Part shown: positions 30,902 to 39,821 of the stretch, in pieces | How the letters are laid out: each line of letters begins with the position of its first letter | How positions within the stretch are numbered: the first letter of the stretch is position 1 | NCBI GenBank assembly: GCA_937872925.1 | Contig: CALMUT010000260.1 | Span: forward strand, 1-64,000 | Direction: 5' to 3' | From: an uncultured Myxococcales bacterium | GTDB lineage: Bacteria > Myxococcota_A > Polyangia > Polyangiales > Polyangiaceae | DNA: 64,000 bases | Notes under the pieces: generated by a model | The model's database searches: none | Told to the model about the DNA's origin: nothing | Seen by the model: the letters and a program-made list of their open reading frames with translations, nothing else | Translations under genes and position numbers: made by a program

Positions 30902-32035
30902 ATGGTCGAGGCGGCGCTGGAACTGGGGATCGTCTGCGGAGGGTGCGATGGGTACTGCCCGATGGGCATGGCCGCATGCCCGCGCTGTGATCGCCCTCTA
31001 GCGCTTTCTGGATCCCTTTCTGCGTCGCTCTCCAGCGCACAGAAATTGAGCGTTCCGCCTGCCGAACCGCTACAAGATCCCGAAGAAGTCACGATTGCTT
31101 ACGACCCCGACGCCGGAAAACGCCCCGTTACTGCGGCTCCGGTTGAAATCGCCCGTTCCCAAGCGCCGCAAATTGATCGAGTCTCCCGGGGCACGGTCCC
31201 CGCGGAGGGTCGCGCCCCGAGCCCCCCACCCGGGCTCACCGAGGAGGAGTTGATGGACCAAGCCAGGAACTACGTTTGCGAGTCATGCATGACGCCCGTC
31301 CCGAGTGGACACAAGTTTTGTGGGCGCTGTGGCACGCCAGTTCCGGAGTACATCCTGCACCTGCAGACCAAGTTCTTCAGCGACCTGCAGGACCCGGCGA
31401 AAGCACGCCTGGTCCTGATCCGCGCCCAGGACATGGAGGGGGTGAGCTTTCACCTCAACGCAGAGCAGCACATCATCGGCCGAGACGGAGATCTGGACGG
31501 CTTCAGCGACGACGCATTCATTTCGCCGAAGCACGCCAATTTCCTCTATCGCAGCGACAAGCTCGTCGTGCGCGACGAAGGCTCGCTAAACGGCGTCTAT
31601 ATCCGCATCCGCGGCAGCGTCGAGATCTCGCCCGGCGACTCGTTCATCGCCGGCGAACAGCTATTCCGCGTGGATCCCACGCCGAAAGCCAGCGACGGGG
31701 CCGACCCAGAAGGCACCATGTTCTATTCGTCGCCCAAGTACCCGAGCGCGTTTCGGGTGCACCAGGTGCTCGAAGCGGGAGCACTGGGCATGACGGTTTG
31801 CGCGCGTGAAAGCGTGCTGCGCATCGGTCGCGAAGACGGGGATCTGAATTTCCCCGGCGACGTGTATATGTCCGCCAAACACTGCTCGGTCGAAGAAAAC
31901 GACGGCAAGTTCACGCTCACAGACCACGACAGCCGCAACGGCACCTACGTGCGTATCAAGGCCGACCGCGAGCTCAACCAGGGCGACTACCTGTTCCTGG
32001 GCAAGAAGCTGCTGCGCGTAGAATTGACGAACTAA
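30902..32035 (+). CDS. Zinc-ribbon protein with two FHA domains
   Basis: This 377-residue cytoplasmic protein has four-Cys zinc ribbons at the N-terminus (VCGGCDGYCP..CPRC) and at about residue 120 (YVCESCMTPVPSGHKFCGRC). Two FHA domains follow at about 170-260 (IIGRDGDLDGF, SPKHANFLYR, SLNGVYIRI) and 285-375 (LRIGREDGDL, SAKHCSVEEN, SRNGTYVRI). Both keep the Arg, Ser/His and Asn residues that bind phospho-threonine, with Leu for Arg before the Asn of the first. It is likely an adaptor downstream of the Ser/Thr kinases abundant here. A TAGGTT hexamer lies 11 bases before the start. Confidence 0.9.
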   Translation: MVEAALELGIVCGGCDGYCPMGMAACPRCDRPLALSGSLSASLSSAQKLSVPPAEPLQDPEEVTIAYDPDAGKRPVTAAPVEIARSQAPQIDRVSRGTVPAEGRAPSPPPGLTEEELMDQARNYVCESCMTPVPSGHKFCGRCGTPVPEYILHLQTKFFSDLQDPAKARLVLIRAQDMEGVSFHLNAEQHIIGRDGDLDGFSDDAFISPKHANFLYRSDKLVVRDEGSLNGVYIRIRGSVEISPGDSFIAGEQLFRVDPTPKASDGADPEGTMFYSSPKYPSAFRVHQVLEAGALGMTVCARESVLRIGREDGDLNFPGDVYMSAKHCSVEENDGKFTLTDHDSRNGTYVRIKADRELNQGDYLFLGKKLLRVELTN

Positions 32036-32066
32036 AGCCTAGACCCGCGGCAGGGGCCAATTTGGC

Positions 32067-32669
32067 TCAACCGGATTTGCGTTTGGCGCTGAAATCCACC
32101 GCCGCGCGGGCCAGGCCGGCCAGGGTCGCGATCAGCTGCTTGGGGACTTTGTTCAGCAGGGACTCGAGGTCCATGGGGCCTTCGCCACCGGGGAGCAGCA
32201 TGTCGAAGAATTCTCCAAACAACGAGTACTTGCGACCTAAATCTGCGAGGCGAGCACGGATGCGGTCGGCTTCCGGGCCTTTTGCGTCGCCGAGCAAGGC
32301 CAGGCTTCGGCTCACCAAGCTGCGCTTGTCGACCACGACTCGACGCAGACGCGTGATGTACGCGCCGATGATCACATCCGGATAGGCGCCGCGAAGCGCG
32401 AAGCGATCGTGACGCGCACCCGGTTCGCGGCTGCGGGAAACGATTTCTGCCGCCTCCAGGGCCCGCAGGTTCGTGAAAATGTTGCTCTTGGAGCGCCCGA
32501 GCTCGTCGGCCAACTCGTCCATGCTGCAGGGCACGTCAGCGAGGTACAGGGCCGCGACGATCTGGCCGCCCAGACGCGTGATGCCGGGAAATGACGCGGC
32601 GACTTCCTTTCCAACGCCTTCGAGCAACGTCTTACGCGCCGCAGCGACTGGGTCCGTCTGCTTCGCCAT
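32067..32669 (-). CDS. GbsR/MarR-family transcriptional regulator
   Basis: This 200-residue protein starts at ATG 32669, fused to the preceding stop (TGATG). The winged helix-turn-helix is at about 30-95 (LADVPCSMDELADELGRSKS, then NIFTNLRALEAAEIVSRSRE, the recognition helix and wing). A C-terminal helical domain of about 100 residues follows, as in the GbsR/PadR-like subset of MarR proteins. It likely controls transport or osmotic or lipid genes in relatives; the target here is unknown. It is translated behind pcnB through a 17-codon frame that repeats its own first codons. Confidence 0.85.
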   Translation of the reverse strand: MAKQTDPVAAARKTLLEGVGKEVAASFPGITRLGGQIVAALYLADVPCSMDELADELGRSKSNIFTNLRALEAAEIVSRSREPGARHDRFALRGAYPDVIIGAYITRLRRVVVDKRSLVSRSLALLGDAKGPEADRIRARLADLGRKYSLFGEFFDMLLPGGEGPMDLESLLNKVPKQLIATLAGLARAAVDFSAKRKSG

Positions 32670-32722
32670 CAACCGTGCTCGGGCGTCGCGCTGGCGGCGG
32701 CTGGGTCGGTTTGCTTCGCCAT
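32669..32722 (-). CDS. 17-codon leader frame duplicating the start of the regulator gene
   Basis: The frame encodes MAKQTDPAAASATPEHG and stops at a TGA whose last base is the A of the regulator ATG. Its own ATG shares a base with the pcnB stop (TGATG). The first ten codons almost repeat those of the regulator (MAKQTDPVAAA), so both TGATGGCGAAGCA junctions come from a tandem duplication of about 53 bases. It is probably a by-product that now acts as a coupling or leader frame. Whether the peptide matters is unknown. Confidence 0.45.
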   Translation of the reverse strand: MAKQTDPAAASATPEHG

Positions 32723-34161
32723 CAGCCGTCCTCAGACGTGGGACGACGTCGGCGCCGGCGTCGGCGAGGCTTGGGCGGCAACTCCGCGCGCGCGCCCATG
32801 GGCGCATCGTGGCCGGCGTTCTGATCGGCCAGCGCCAGCACTTCCAGCGCAAGGGGGTAGAGCGGCGTCTTGGAGAAGCGGCCCGTCTTGCCCGCCTGAA
32901 GCCGCGGCAAGATGGCAATCACGCGGCGTATGGCGTCGGCAATGCGCCTGGGCACGTTGAGGCGATCCACCACGGGCTCCAAGAACTCGTAAGCGGCGGA
33001 CACGCGGTCGCGTTCGCCAAAGCAGGCTTCGCGGATGGGGCCGAGCAACAAGCTGGTGAACAGCACCACGTCATCGAGGGGGCGCCCGACTTCGCGGGTG
33101 CGCGCATCCACTCGCGACAGGAGCCCCCAGGTCTCCCGCGCACTTGCGTCTTCATCGGACAAATAGGCAGAAAGCTCGGGCAGCACCACGTCCAGCACGC
33201 CGGTCTCCCACGCCAGCCAAATACTGCGGTGGCAAGCGCCCCCGCGCATGAGGCGCAACACTTCCTCGAACAACCGGGGTCGCGCGGCCATAGAGAGCGT
33301 CCCGCGACACTGCACGATGGCGTCATACACGTCCGGTGAGATGCCGAAGTCGAGCCGCGCGCTGAACTTGATAGCGCGCAAGATCCGAATCGGGTCTTCT
33401 TGGAATCGAACCACCGGATCGCCGATGGTGTGCACGACGCGGCGCCGGATATCGGGCATGCCCTTGACCCAATCGAGCACCTGGCACTCTTCGATGTCAT
33501 AGAAGAGCCCGTTGATGGTGAAGTCGCGTCGCTCGGCGTCCTCGTGGGCTTCGCCGAAAACGTTGTCGTTTCGAATCAGCAGATCCTCGCCGTCCCGACT
33601 GTCCTGTTCCTGGGGCGGTCGTCGGAAGGTCGCGGTTTCGATCACCTTGCCGCCGGAGAACAGCACGTGCACCAAGCGAAAACGGCGCCCGATGATGCGC
33701 GAGTTCCGAAACAGGCGACGCACGTCGTCCGGCCGAGCACTAGTCGCAACATCGAAGTCCTTTGGCGATTGGCCGACGAGAAGATCGCGCACGCAGCCGC
33801 CAACCAAGTACGCCTCGTGCCCGTGTCGAACGAGACGGCGGACCACCTTCGCGGCGTCTGGATCGATGCGCGCCTCATCGAGCTCCACGTCGTGGAGCTC
33901 GGGTTCGTGCTCGTCCGGCGGCGGCGGCGTGGCTCGGGGCGGTTTCGGCTTTGCCGAGGAGGTTGAAGAACGCGCCGCAGTAGTCGCCTCGTTGCGCGAG
34001 GCCGCCGCGTCGCCATCTTTGGGGCGGCGCGTCCGGGTCTTCGTGCGACGAGACGCTTTGCTCTTGGACTCGTCGGTATCTGTTTTCGAGCGGGACGACG
34101 GGGGAACCACGACAACCTCGGGCGCGGTCTGTGCGCCCGCCCGGCGGGGCTCGCCGAGCAA
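32722..34161 (-). CDS. pcnB: Poly(A) polymerase / CCA-transferase family
   Basis: This 479-residue protein adds nucleotides to RNA 3' ends without a template. The head domain is clear: HEAYLVGGCVRDLLVGQSP, KDFDVATSA (the DxD metal ligands), RRFRLVHVLFSGGKVIETAT, RDFTINGLFYDI, RAIKFSARLDFGI. These fit PcnB-type poly(A) polymerase better than tRNA CCA enzymes. The first 90 residues are a charged, low-complexity extension (Lys/Arg/Ser/Pro), and the last 15 residues are Arg-rich, both RNA-binding-like. The start is TTG 34161 by frame, but an internal GTG would also keep the whole enzyme. The stop overlaps the leader frame of the downstream regulator. Confidence 0.9.
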   Translation of the reverse strand: MLGEPRRAGAQTAPEVVVVPPSSRSKTDTDESKSKASRRTKTRTRRPKDGDAAASRNEATTAARSSTSSAKPKPPRATPPPPDEHEPELHDVELDEARIDPDAAKVVRRLVRHGHEAYLVGGCVRDLLVGQSPKDFDVATSARPDDVRRLFRNSRIIGRRFRLVHVLFSGGKVIETATFRRPPQEQDSRDGEDLLIRNDNVFGEAHEDAERRDFTINGLFYDIEECQVLDWVKGMPDIRRRVVHTIGDPVVRFQEDPIRILRAIKFSARLDFGISPDVYDAIVQCRGTLSMAARPRLFEEVLRLMRGGACHRSIWLAWETGVLDVVLPELSAYLSDEDASARETWGLLSRVDARTREVGRPLDDVVLFTSLLLGPIREACFGERDRVSAAYEFLEPVVDRLNVPRRIADAIRRVIAILPRLQAGKTGRFSKTPLYPLALEVLALADQNAGHDAPMGARAELPPKPRRRRRRRRPTSEDG

Positions 34162-34247
34162 TCAAGCTACTGACGGGTCGTGTAGACCACTCGCCAGCCC
34201 CGGGCAACTTGCACTTGGCCAGAGCCAGGATCCGCTGGCTGGCGAGA

Positions 34248-36143
34248 CTATTTCTGGACGGGCCTGGGGGCCGAAGCGCGCCGCGGCGCGCCGCCGTTCG
34301 TGGCTCTGGCAGCGCGAATCGGGCGGTTTGGCTTGCCCAACCGGCTCAATGCTCGACAAACCACGCCATCCGCGCAGGCCCCGAAGCGCCCCGCGGCACT
34401 GGCCGATGCCGGACCGGGTCGGTCCGAGGTGCGCATGTCGGGGCCCTCCCAGCCCGGCAGCGATGCCGCTAACCCCGCCTCACCGTAGCGGGGGCTGGGC
34501 ACCGGCAGCGCGTGGTCCGGCAGCAGTCCGGTGCCTTGCAGCGGGCGCCCGTCGGGCAACGCGAACACCATCGTCGTCAGGCGCAGCACGCCTTTGCCGG
34601 ACTGGTCGTCGAAGTATTCCTGGATGCAACCCTTGCCAAAGGTACGCGCGCCCAGCACGGGACCGCGCCGATAGACCGAAAGCGCGCCGGCGATCATTTC
34701 CGCTGCACTAGCGGTGTAACCGTCCACCAGTGCCGCCACCGGTCCCGTCCAGCGCGCGTCCGGGGCTGGCGTCCATGCGCGCTGCACTTCGACCGCACCG
34801 CCGCGGCGTCGCAGTGGAAAGCTAACCGCCCCGGGCAAGAAGACACCCACCGCCGACGAAGCTCCGTCAATAGACCCACCACCGTTGCCGCGCAGATCCA
34901 GCAGCACTCCGAGCAACGGCTCGGGATCTTCCCGTGCGGCTTTCAGCCAATTCGCCAACTCCACACCCAGGCCATCGGGCACGTCCGCGATGGTGACTAC
35001 GGCAATCGACCCACCCGCATAGGGCACTCGCTCGGCCTCAAAGCTCGGCCCCTCGTCCGTTGCCGGCGTGGGAACGCCGATGGGCACCGTCAGCGTCTTG
35101 AGTGCAGTGTCTTGGGCGCGCCACACGACGACCTCGCGCACGCTCTCGCCGCCCACCGGCTCGAGGCGGGACAGCTGCTCCACCTGCTCCACGCTCATGC
35201 CCACCGTCGGCACACCGCCCACCGCAAGCACAAGATCCCCAACTTCCAAGGGCGGCGTCGGTTCATCCACGACGCGCACGCCCAAGGCGCTGCGCAACAT
35301 GCGGCCCCACAACCGTGGACCCAGATCCAAGCTAAAATCCCCCGCATACAGCGACCATTCTTCATCCAGGGGCGCCCACTGCCCGTGGGGGTCCACCAGG
35401 GGCACATAGGCGCGCACGGCAGCCGAAAGCACAACGGCTTGCCACTGGCGCAGGGACATCTCCGGGAAGAAGCGCCCGGGCGCCGCCGAAGCTGCGGACG
35501 AAGCGACATGCTGCCACGCGAAGGCTTTATGCCGTGCGCCCAGATCTGCAGCCAACTGTTTGGCGGGGCGCCGCACCGGATCGTCTTCGTATATAGCTTC
35601 TGAAGCAAGCAAGAAGACGCTGCGCGCGCTGGCCCCGTCCCTTGGCGCGGGCGCGTCACGGAAATGAGTGCGCAGCACGTCGACCCACGTCCGCACCGCT
35701 GCACCCAGACGCGCAGCGGCAACGCAGGTTTCTCCGTTGCGCGAAGGGGCTTCGATCTCCGCGAGCAGGGCGGCCGCCTCCTGCCGGATCCGCGCGCGAA
35801 CCGGAGAATCTGGCGCGGCTGACCACAGCCCATGGGGGTCGAGCCACCCGGTCAGGGACTCGGCGAACGCTTCTGCTTTGGGCGTCTGCGCCGGTGCGGC
35901 AAGTTTGCCCTGCACTTCCGCAATGATACGTCGTGCCTCTCTGCAGCTCAGCGCGGGTGGCGCACCTGTGGGCAGCGCGAGCGCGCGTACGGAACACGAC
36001 GTCTCTTCAACGTCCGCGTGTAACAGCCGCGCGCGTCTGTCGCGCTCCAACTTGGCGGGCCCCGCGACGCGTGCGGGCTCCGCCCGCACCAACAGGAGCG
36101 CGGCAAGCATCACGACACACAGGAGGAGCGGGGCGCGTTTCAC
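34248..36143 (-). CDS. S41-family C-terminal processing protease with PDZ domain
   Basis: This 631-residue protein starts at GTG with an N-terminal hydrophobic leader (LLLCVVMLAALLLVRA). A long helical region, then a PDZ domain (about 300-370: VLAVGGVPTVGMSVEQVEQL), then the S41 protease core: VLLDLRGNGGGSIDGASSA, nucleophile Ser in DGYTASAAEMIAGAL, and Lys in GARTFGKGCIQEYF, completing the Ser-Lys dyad. It is likely periplasmic and degrades or trims proteins by their C-termini. The last 70 residues are a disordered Pro/Ala/Arg tail. It is the first gene of the minus-strand group ending at 32067 (86-base gap to pcnB). Confidence 0.9.
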   Translation of the reverse strand: MKRAPLLLCVVMLAALLLVRAEPARVAGPAKLERDRRARLLHADVEETSCSVRALALPTGAPPALSCREARRIIAEVQGKLAAPAQTPKAEAFAESLTGWLDPHGLWSAAPDSPVRARIRQEAAALLAEIEAPSRNGETCVAAARLGAAVRTWVDVLRTHFRDAPAPRDGASARSVFLLASEAIYEDDPVRRPAKQLAADLGARHKAFAWQHVASSAASAAPGRFFPEMSLRQWQAVVLSAAVRAYVPLVDPHGQWAPLDEEWSLYAGDFSLDLGPRLWGRMLRSALGVRVVDEPTPPLEVGDLVLAVGGVPTVGMSVEQVEQLSRLEPVGGESVREVVVWRAQDTALKTLTVPIGVPTPATDEGPSFEAERVPYAGGSIAVVTIADVPDGLGVELANWLKAAREDPEPLLGVLLDLRGNGGGSIDGASSAVGVFLPGAVSFPLRRRGGAVEVQRAWTPAPDARWTGPVAALVDGYTASAAEMIAGALSVYRRGPVLGARTFGKGCIQEYFDDQSGKGVLRLTTMVFALPDGRPLQGTGLLPDHALPVPSPRYGEAGLAASLPGWEGPDMRTSDRPGPASASAAGRFGACADGVVCRALSRLGKPNRPIRAARATNGGAPRRASAPRPVQK

Positions 36144-36152
36144 GGACTGGAG

Positions 36153-36158
36153 ACGCTA
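36153..36158 (-). promoter_or_regulatory. -10-like TAGCGT before the S41 protease gene
   Basis: TAGCGT on the minus strand ends 9 bases before GTG 36143, in the 118-base divergent region with the DUF218 gene. Confidence 0.35.
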
Positions 36159-36261
36159 TCGCGAAATGCCCGCCGGCGCCGCCATTGGGAATTTCCCTCG
36201 GGGCCGAGGGCGATGTATCCATGCACGCAGCCGGCCGCGCGGGCCGGCTTGGACTTCCGCC

Positions 36262-36774
36262 GTGGCTTTTCTGACCTCCGCCTCTGTCGATGCCGTCGTG
36301 CTGCTTGGCTGCCGCATCGAGGCTTCTGGCCAACCTTGCGCCGCAGGACTGCGCCGCGCGCACGCCGCAGCGGCGCACTTCCTGGATTCGGATGCGCGCT
36401 TTCTGATCACAAGCGGTGGGCGGCGCTGGTCTGGCCACGCCGAGGCGATAGCGCTAGCGCGCATCGTCGAAGCGCTCGGAGTCGAGCCTGAAGCCGTGGT
36501 CACGGAGCTGTGTAGCCTGAGCACCTTCGAGAACGCGCGCTACGTTGTCGCGGGCTTCGAACGTCTTGGGGTACGGCACGCTGCAATCGTGACGTGTGAC
36601 TGGCATCTGCCTCGGGCGCTACGCTGCTTTCGTCACTTTGGCGCCAGCGTTGTCGGCGTGGGCGCACCTTCTCCACCCAAAGGCCCCCTGCGGCGTGGTT
36701 TGCGATCTGTGCGGGAACATTTGAGCTTCGCCCTGGACCGAACGGCAACCCTTGGGCTACAGGCGCAGCGGTGA
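36262..36774 (+). CDS. DUF218/YdcF-family protein
   Basis: This 170-residue protein starts at GTG 36262, which opens directly into the first strand; upstream in-frame sequence is a shadow of the protease gene. Family marks: VDAVVLLGCRIEASGQPC, FLITSGGRRW, ALGVEPEAVV, LSTFENARYV, VTCDWHLPRALRCF. DUF218 proteins (SanA, YdcF, ElyC) have a Rossmann-like fold and are tied to envelope integrity and polysaccharide-precursor handling, but the reaction is not settled. It lacks the usual N-terminal membrane helix. It is coupled to the next gene by a GTGA overlap. Confidence 0.85.
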   Translation: MAFLTSASVDAVVLLGCRIEASGQPCAAGLRRAHAAAAHFLDSDARFLITSGGRRWSGHAEAIALARIVEALGVEPEAVVTELCSLSTFENARYVVAGFERLGVRHAAIVTCDWHLPRALRCFRHFGASVVGVGAPSPPKGPLRRGLRSVREHLSFALDRTATLGLQAQR

Positions 36775-38957
36775 GGGTAGGGACGCTGTATGCACTGAGT
36801 CTCGTGACTCTGCTGACAGGCTGCGACAGTTGCCGGGGCAAAACGACGGGCGGCACCCAGGCCAGCGCCAGCGCTTCGGCCAGCGCCATACCCGGAGCCT
36901 CCGCAAGCCGGGCACCGACGACGATTCTACGCGCAGAGCATATGCGTCAGACCTCGGCGCTTTCCCCCGACTTGCTGAGCAGCCGCGACGTGGTGCAGCG
37001 CCGCAAAGTGGCACGCGCGCTCGCGCGGATCGCCGACGACAAGGCCCTCGATCTTCTGGCAAAGATGCTGGCTGACGAAGACGGAGCGGTGCTGAGTTGG
37101 GCGGCCTACGGCTTGGGTTATGGCTGCAAAGGACGGGAAATTGCCACGGTACGCGCTTTGGTGCAGCGGGCCGCATCCCTGGCGGCGGACCCAATGCGCG
37201 ACGCCCCGCAGCCGCCGCTATTCGATCCGGTCACAGCCCTGGCCGATGCCCTTGGGCGCTGTGGCAGCCAAGAAGCCGAAGCCACGTTGCGCACTTGGCT
37301 CACTGGCCCCAAGCCCCGCGCCGAGGCGGCCGCACTGGCTCTGGGACGCCTTGCGTCGAAACACAAGCGGCTCGACGACGCTTCCATCGTTGCGCTGCTC
37401 AACGCGGCTAGCGATCCCGATGCCCCACTGACCCATGCCCTGTTCGCGTTTTCGCGTTTGGGCCCGCTGCCAGAACCCGTGGAGAATCGTCTGCGCGACG
37501 TGGCCCGGGGCGCTCTCGACAAGCGCGGCGACGCGCGCTCCTTCGCCGTGCGCAGCTTAGGGCGCGCGGGGGACGCTGCGACGGCGGATCTGGAAAAGCT
37601 CGCGCTGCGCTCAGATCTGCCATCGAGCGAGCGCGCGGACGCTGCTCGGGATCTAGGCAAGCGCGCAGCCGACAGCGAAGCCTTGGTGCGAGTATTAGAC
37701 GCGCTCAGCACGCCGGAGCGCCTGACTGAAGCCGCGCTGATGAGCGAGCACTGGGGGATCTTGATCACCGCACTGGAAGCGATGAACTCGCCGCCAAAAG
37801 AAGCCACCGAAGTCTTGTCACGCCTCGAAGCGCTGCCGCTTCCCGGCGAGAAGGCGAAACACCGGCGGCGGGTGGAGATCTTGCGCTGTACTGCCGCCGC
37901 GGCCCGCGCCGGGCAAAACCACCGCTACGAAAAGCTGGTGCAGTGTCAGCCTGGCGAAGACGCGCCCATCCGGGACCTTGCGGTGCTGAAAGTCCTCGAG
38001 CGCGGCAAGCTCCAAGGAGCGCGCGAACAGGCGTGGTTTGCCCTGTCAAACTCAAAGCAGCCGCGCGTGCGCCAGGCCGCACTGCAGCTACTCAGCGGCC
38101 ATCCCGAAGTCCGTCGTGCCCATACCGTATTGGCCGCGGCCCTCGAGGCGGACCAAGACGGCACCGTGGCAACGGCCGCCCAAATCCTCAGCGCCTACCC
38201 CGCGCGGGCGTCGGCATTGCCGGCGCGCGCAGCGGAAGGCTCTGACGAAGCGCCGCGCGATGTGGCGCCCCACGCCGACGTGGTCGAAGCGTTGCAGCGC
38301 GCCTTCACCAAGCAGCGTGCTCCCGACGCAACGGAGATCCGTCAAAGCCTGATCGCCGCCGCAGGCGCTTTACAGCTGATGCGCCTCAAGCCGGAGATCG
38401 AGAAAGACTGCAAGAGCTCCGCGCCGACGCTGCGAGCCGCAGCAGAGAAAGCGCTGCAGTTACTCGGAGATCGCAACAAGCGCTGCCAGACTGCGAGCCC
38501 CGGCGTCGCGCCCGCAGAGCTTGACGCCCTGCGTTCCGGCGCGATCCAGATCCGCTTGGACACGGACGTGGGGCCGCTGAACTTGACCCTCGATGCAGAC
38601 ATCGCGCCCGTGACGGTCACGCGCATCGCGAGCCTGGTCGAGGCAGGCTTCTACGACGGCATCCTCTTCCACCGCGTCGTGCCCGGTTTCGTGGTGCAGT
38701 TTGGCGACCCGGGTGCGGATGGATTCGGCGGCGCTGCGCGGGACGCACTGCGCTGTGAGACGTCCCCGGTCGCTTTCGATGCCCTCTCCGTGGGCATGGC
38801 GCTTTCGGGCCGAGATACGGGCTCCAGCCAGCTGTTTGTCACCCTGGGCCCCTCCCCCCCGGTGGGGGGGGCCGACGCGGGGGGGGGGCGGGGGGAGGGG
38901 AAGGGGCGGGCGCCACCCGAGGGGGCCCGCATCCACAAAGCCCAGCCCCGCCGCTGA
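36771..38957 (+). CDS. Lipoprotein with HEAT repeats and a cyclophilin-type prolyl isomerase domain
   Basis: This 728-residue protein has lipobox LLTGC. Residues about 60-570 are HEAT/PBS-type helical repeats (VARALARIADDKALDLLAKM, ALALGRLASKHKRL). The C-terminal 150 residues are a bacterial cyclophilin: IRLDTDVGPLNLTLDADIAP, LFHRVVPGFVVQFGDPGADG, GMALSGRDTGSSQLFVT. The domain would isomerise prolyl bonds in the periplasm, tethered to a protein-binding solenoid. From about 38850 the DNA turns into G/C runs and the expected PH-LDG-Y-xxx-G region is unreadable, yet length and frame are kept and it ends HKAQPRR. I take this as sequence error, not a broken gene. Confidence 0.85.
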   Translation: MRVGTLYALSLVTLLTGCDSCRGKTTGGTQASASASASAIPGASASRAPTTILRAEHMRQTSALSPDLLSSRDVVQRRKVARALARIADDKALDLLAKMLADEDGAVLSWAAYGLGYGCKGREIATVRALVQRAASLAADPMRDAPQPPLFDPVTALADALGRCGSQEAEATLRTWLTGPKPRAEAAALALGRLASKHKRLDDASIVALLNAASDPDAPLTHALFAFSRLGPLPEPVENRLRDVARGALDKRGDARSFAVRSLGRAGDAATADLEKLALRSDLPSSERADAARDLGKRAADSEALVRVLDALSTPERLTEAALMSEHWGILITALEAMNSPPKEATEVLSRLEALPLPGEKAKHRRRVEILRCTAAAARAGQNHRYEKLVQCQPGEDAPIRDLAVLKVLERGKLQGAREQAWFALSNSKQPRVRQAALQLLSGHPEVRRAHTVLAAALEADQDGTVATAAQILSAYPARASALPARAAEGSDEAPRDVAPHADVVEALQRAFTKQRAPDATEIRQSLIAAAGALQLMRLKPEIEKDCKSSAPTLRAAAEKALQLLGDRNKRCQTASPGVAPAELDALRSGAIQIRLDTDVGPLNLTLDADIAPVTVTRIASLVEAGFYDGILFHRVVPGFVVQFGDPGADGFGGAARDALRCETSPVAFDALSVGMALSGRDTGSSQLFVTLGPSPPVGGADAGGGRGEGKGRAPPEGARIHKAQPRR
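38850..38940. other. Corrupted G/C-rich patch inside the cyclophilin domain
   Basis: Runs of seven to nine G or C alternate (for example CCCCCCCCGG then GGTGGGGGGGG). The protein changes abruptly from a clean cyclophilin to Gly/Pro/Arg and recovers only at the last dozen codons, still in frame. This pattern fits substitutions to G/C by base-calling at low quality, not natural divergence. Confidence 0.65.
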
Positions 38958-39014
38958 GAGGACCGGGCCACGGAATGGCCGCGCGGTGACGGCGCGATGG
39001 GCCACGCAATGGAG

Positions 39015-39020
39015 TAGAGT
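39015..39020 (+). promoter_or_regulatory. -10-like TAGAGT before coaX
   Basis: TAGAGT lies 7 bases before GTG 39028; no ribosome binding site is present. Confidence 0.4.
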
Positions 39021-39027
39021 GCCGCCC

Positions 39028-39816
39028 GTGCTTCTCGTCGTCGACATAGGCAATACGAACGTCGTTTTTGGGATCTACGACGACCGTCAGCTCGTGCGCA
39101 CCTTTCGGTTCTCCACCGTACGCGGCCGCACCGCCGACGAGCACGGCGTGCTGCTGCACCAGATGCTCACGTTGCATGGGCTCGACACCAAACGCGTTGA
39201 GTCCGCAATCCTGGCAAGCGTAGTCCCACCGCTGACTGACGTCATGGCCCTCGCCATCCAACACGTCTTCGGTCACGGTCCATTGATCGTCAGCCCGGGC
39301 CTGGATACCGGCATCACTGTCGTCTACGACAATCCGAAGGACGTCGGCGCGGACCGCATCGTCAACGCCGTGGCGGCGTACGATCGCGTGCACGCAGGAG
39401 TGATCGTGGTGGACTTCGGCACGGCCACCACCTTTGACTGCGTCTCGCCAAAAGCCGAGTACCTTGGAGGCGTGATCGTGCCCGGCATTCAGGTGAGCCT
39501 GGACGCTCTGCTCGGCAACGCCGCCAAGCTAACGCGTATCGAGATCGCCGAAGCACCCCGCGTGGTGGGCCAGAACACGACCCACGCGATCCAATCCGGC
39601 GTCGTCAACGGCTACGCCTCCCTGGTCGACGGCCTGGTCGACAAGATCACCGCCGAGCTGGGGTTCCCCTGCGACGTCATTGCCACCGGGGGGCTCGCGG
39701 CGTTGATTTCGCGACATACGCGTTCGGTGCAGTCCGTTGACGAGCATTTGACCCTCGACGGTCTGCGCATCCTGCACGCGCGCAACAGCACGCGCGGGCA
39801 AACCCAGGCGAGCTAG
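39028..39816 (+). CDS. coaX: Type III pantothenate kinase
   Basis: This 262-residue enzyme phosphorylates pantothenate, the first step of coenzyme A synthesis. It starts at GTG 39028, placed at the phosphate-binding loop LLVVDIGNTNVVFGIYDD. Other marks: YDNPKDVGADRIVNAVAAY, VVDFGTATTFDCVSPK (catalytic Asp), GGVIVPGIQVSLDAL and ATGGLAALI. It belongs to the ASKHA superfamily, unlike CoaA, and needs a monovalent cation. The permease gene starts 5 bases after its stop, a spacing that suggests co-transcription, although the functions are unrelated. Confidence 0.96.
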   Translation: MLLVVDIGNTNVVFGIYDDRQLVRTFRFSTVRGRTADEHGVLLHQMLTLHGLDTKRVESAILASVVPPLTDVMALAIQHVFGHGPLIVSPGLDTGITVVYDNPKDVGADRIVNAVAAYDRVHAGVIVVDFGTATTFDCVSPKAEYLGGVIVPGIQVSLDALLGNAAKLTRIEIAEAPRVVGQNTTHAIQSGVVNGYASLVDGLVDKITAELGFPCDVIATGGLAALISRHTRSVQSVDEHLTLDGLRILHARNSTRGQTQAS

Positions 39817-39821
39817 CGCCC

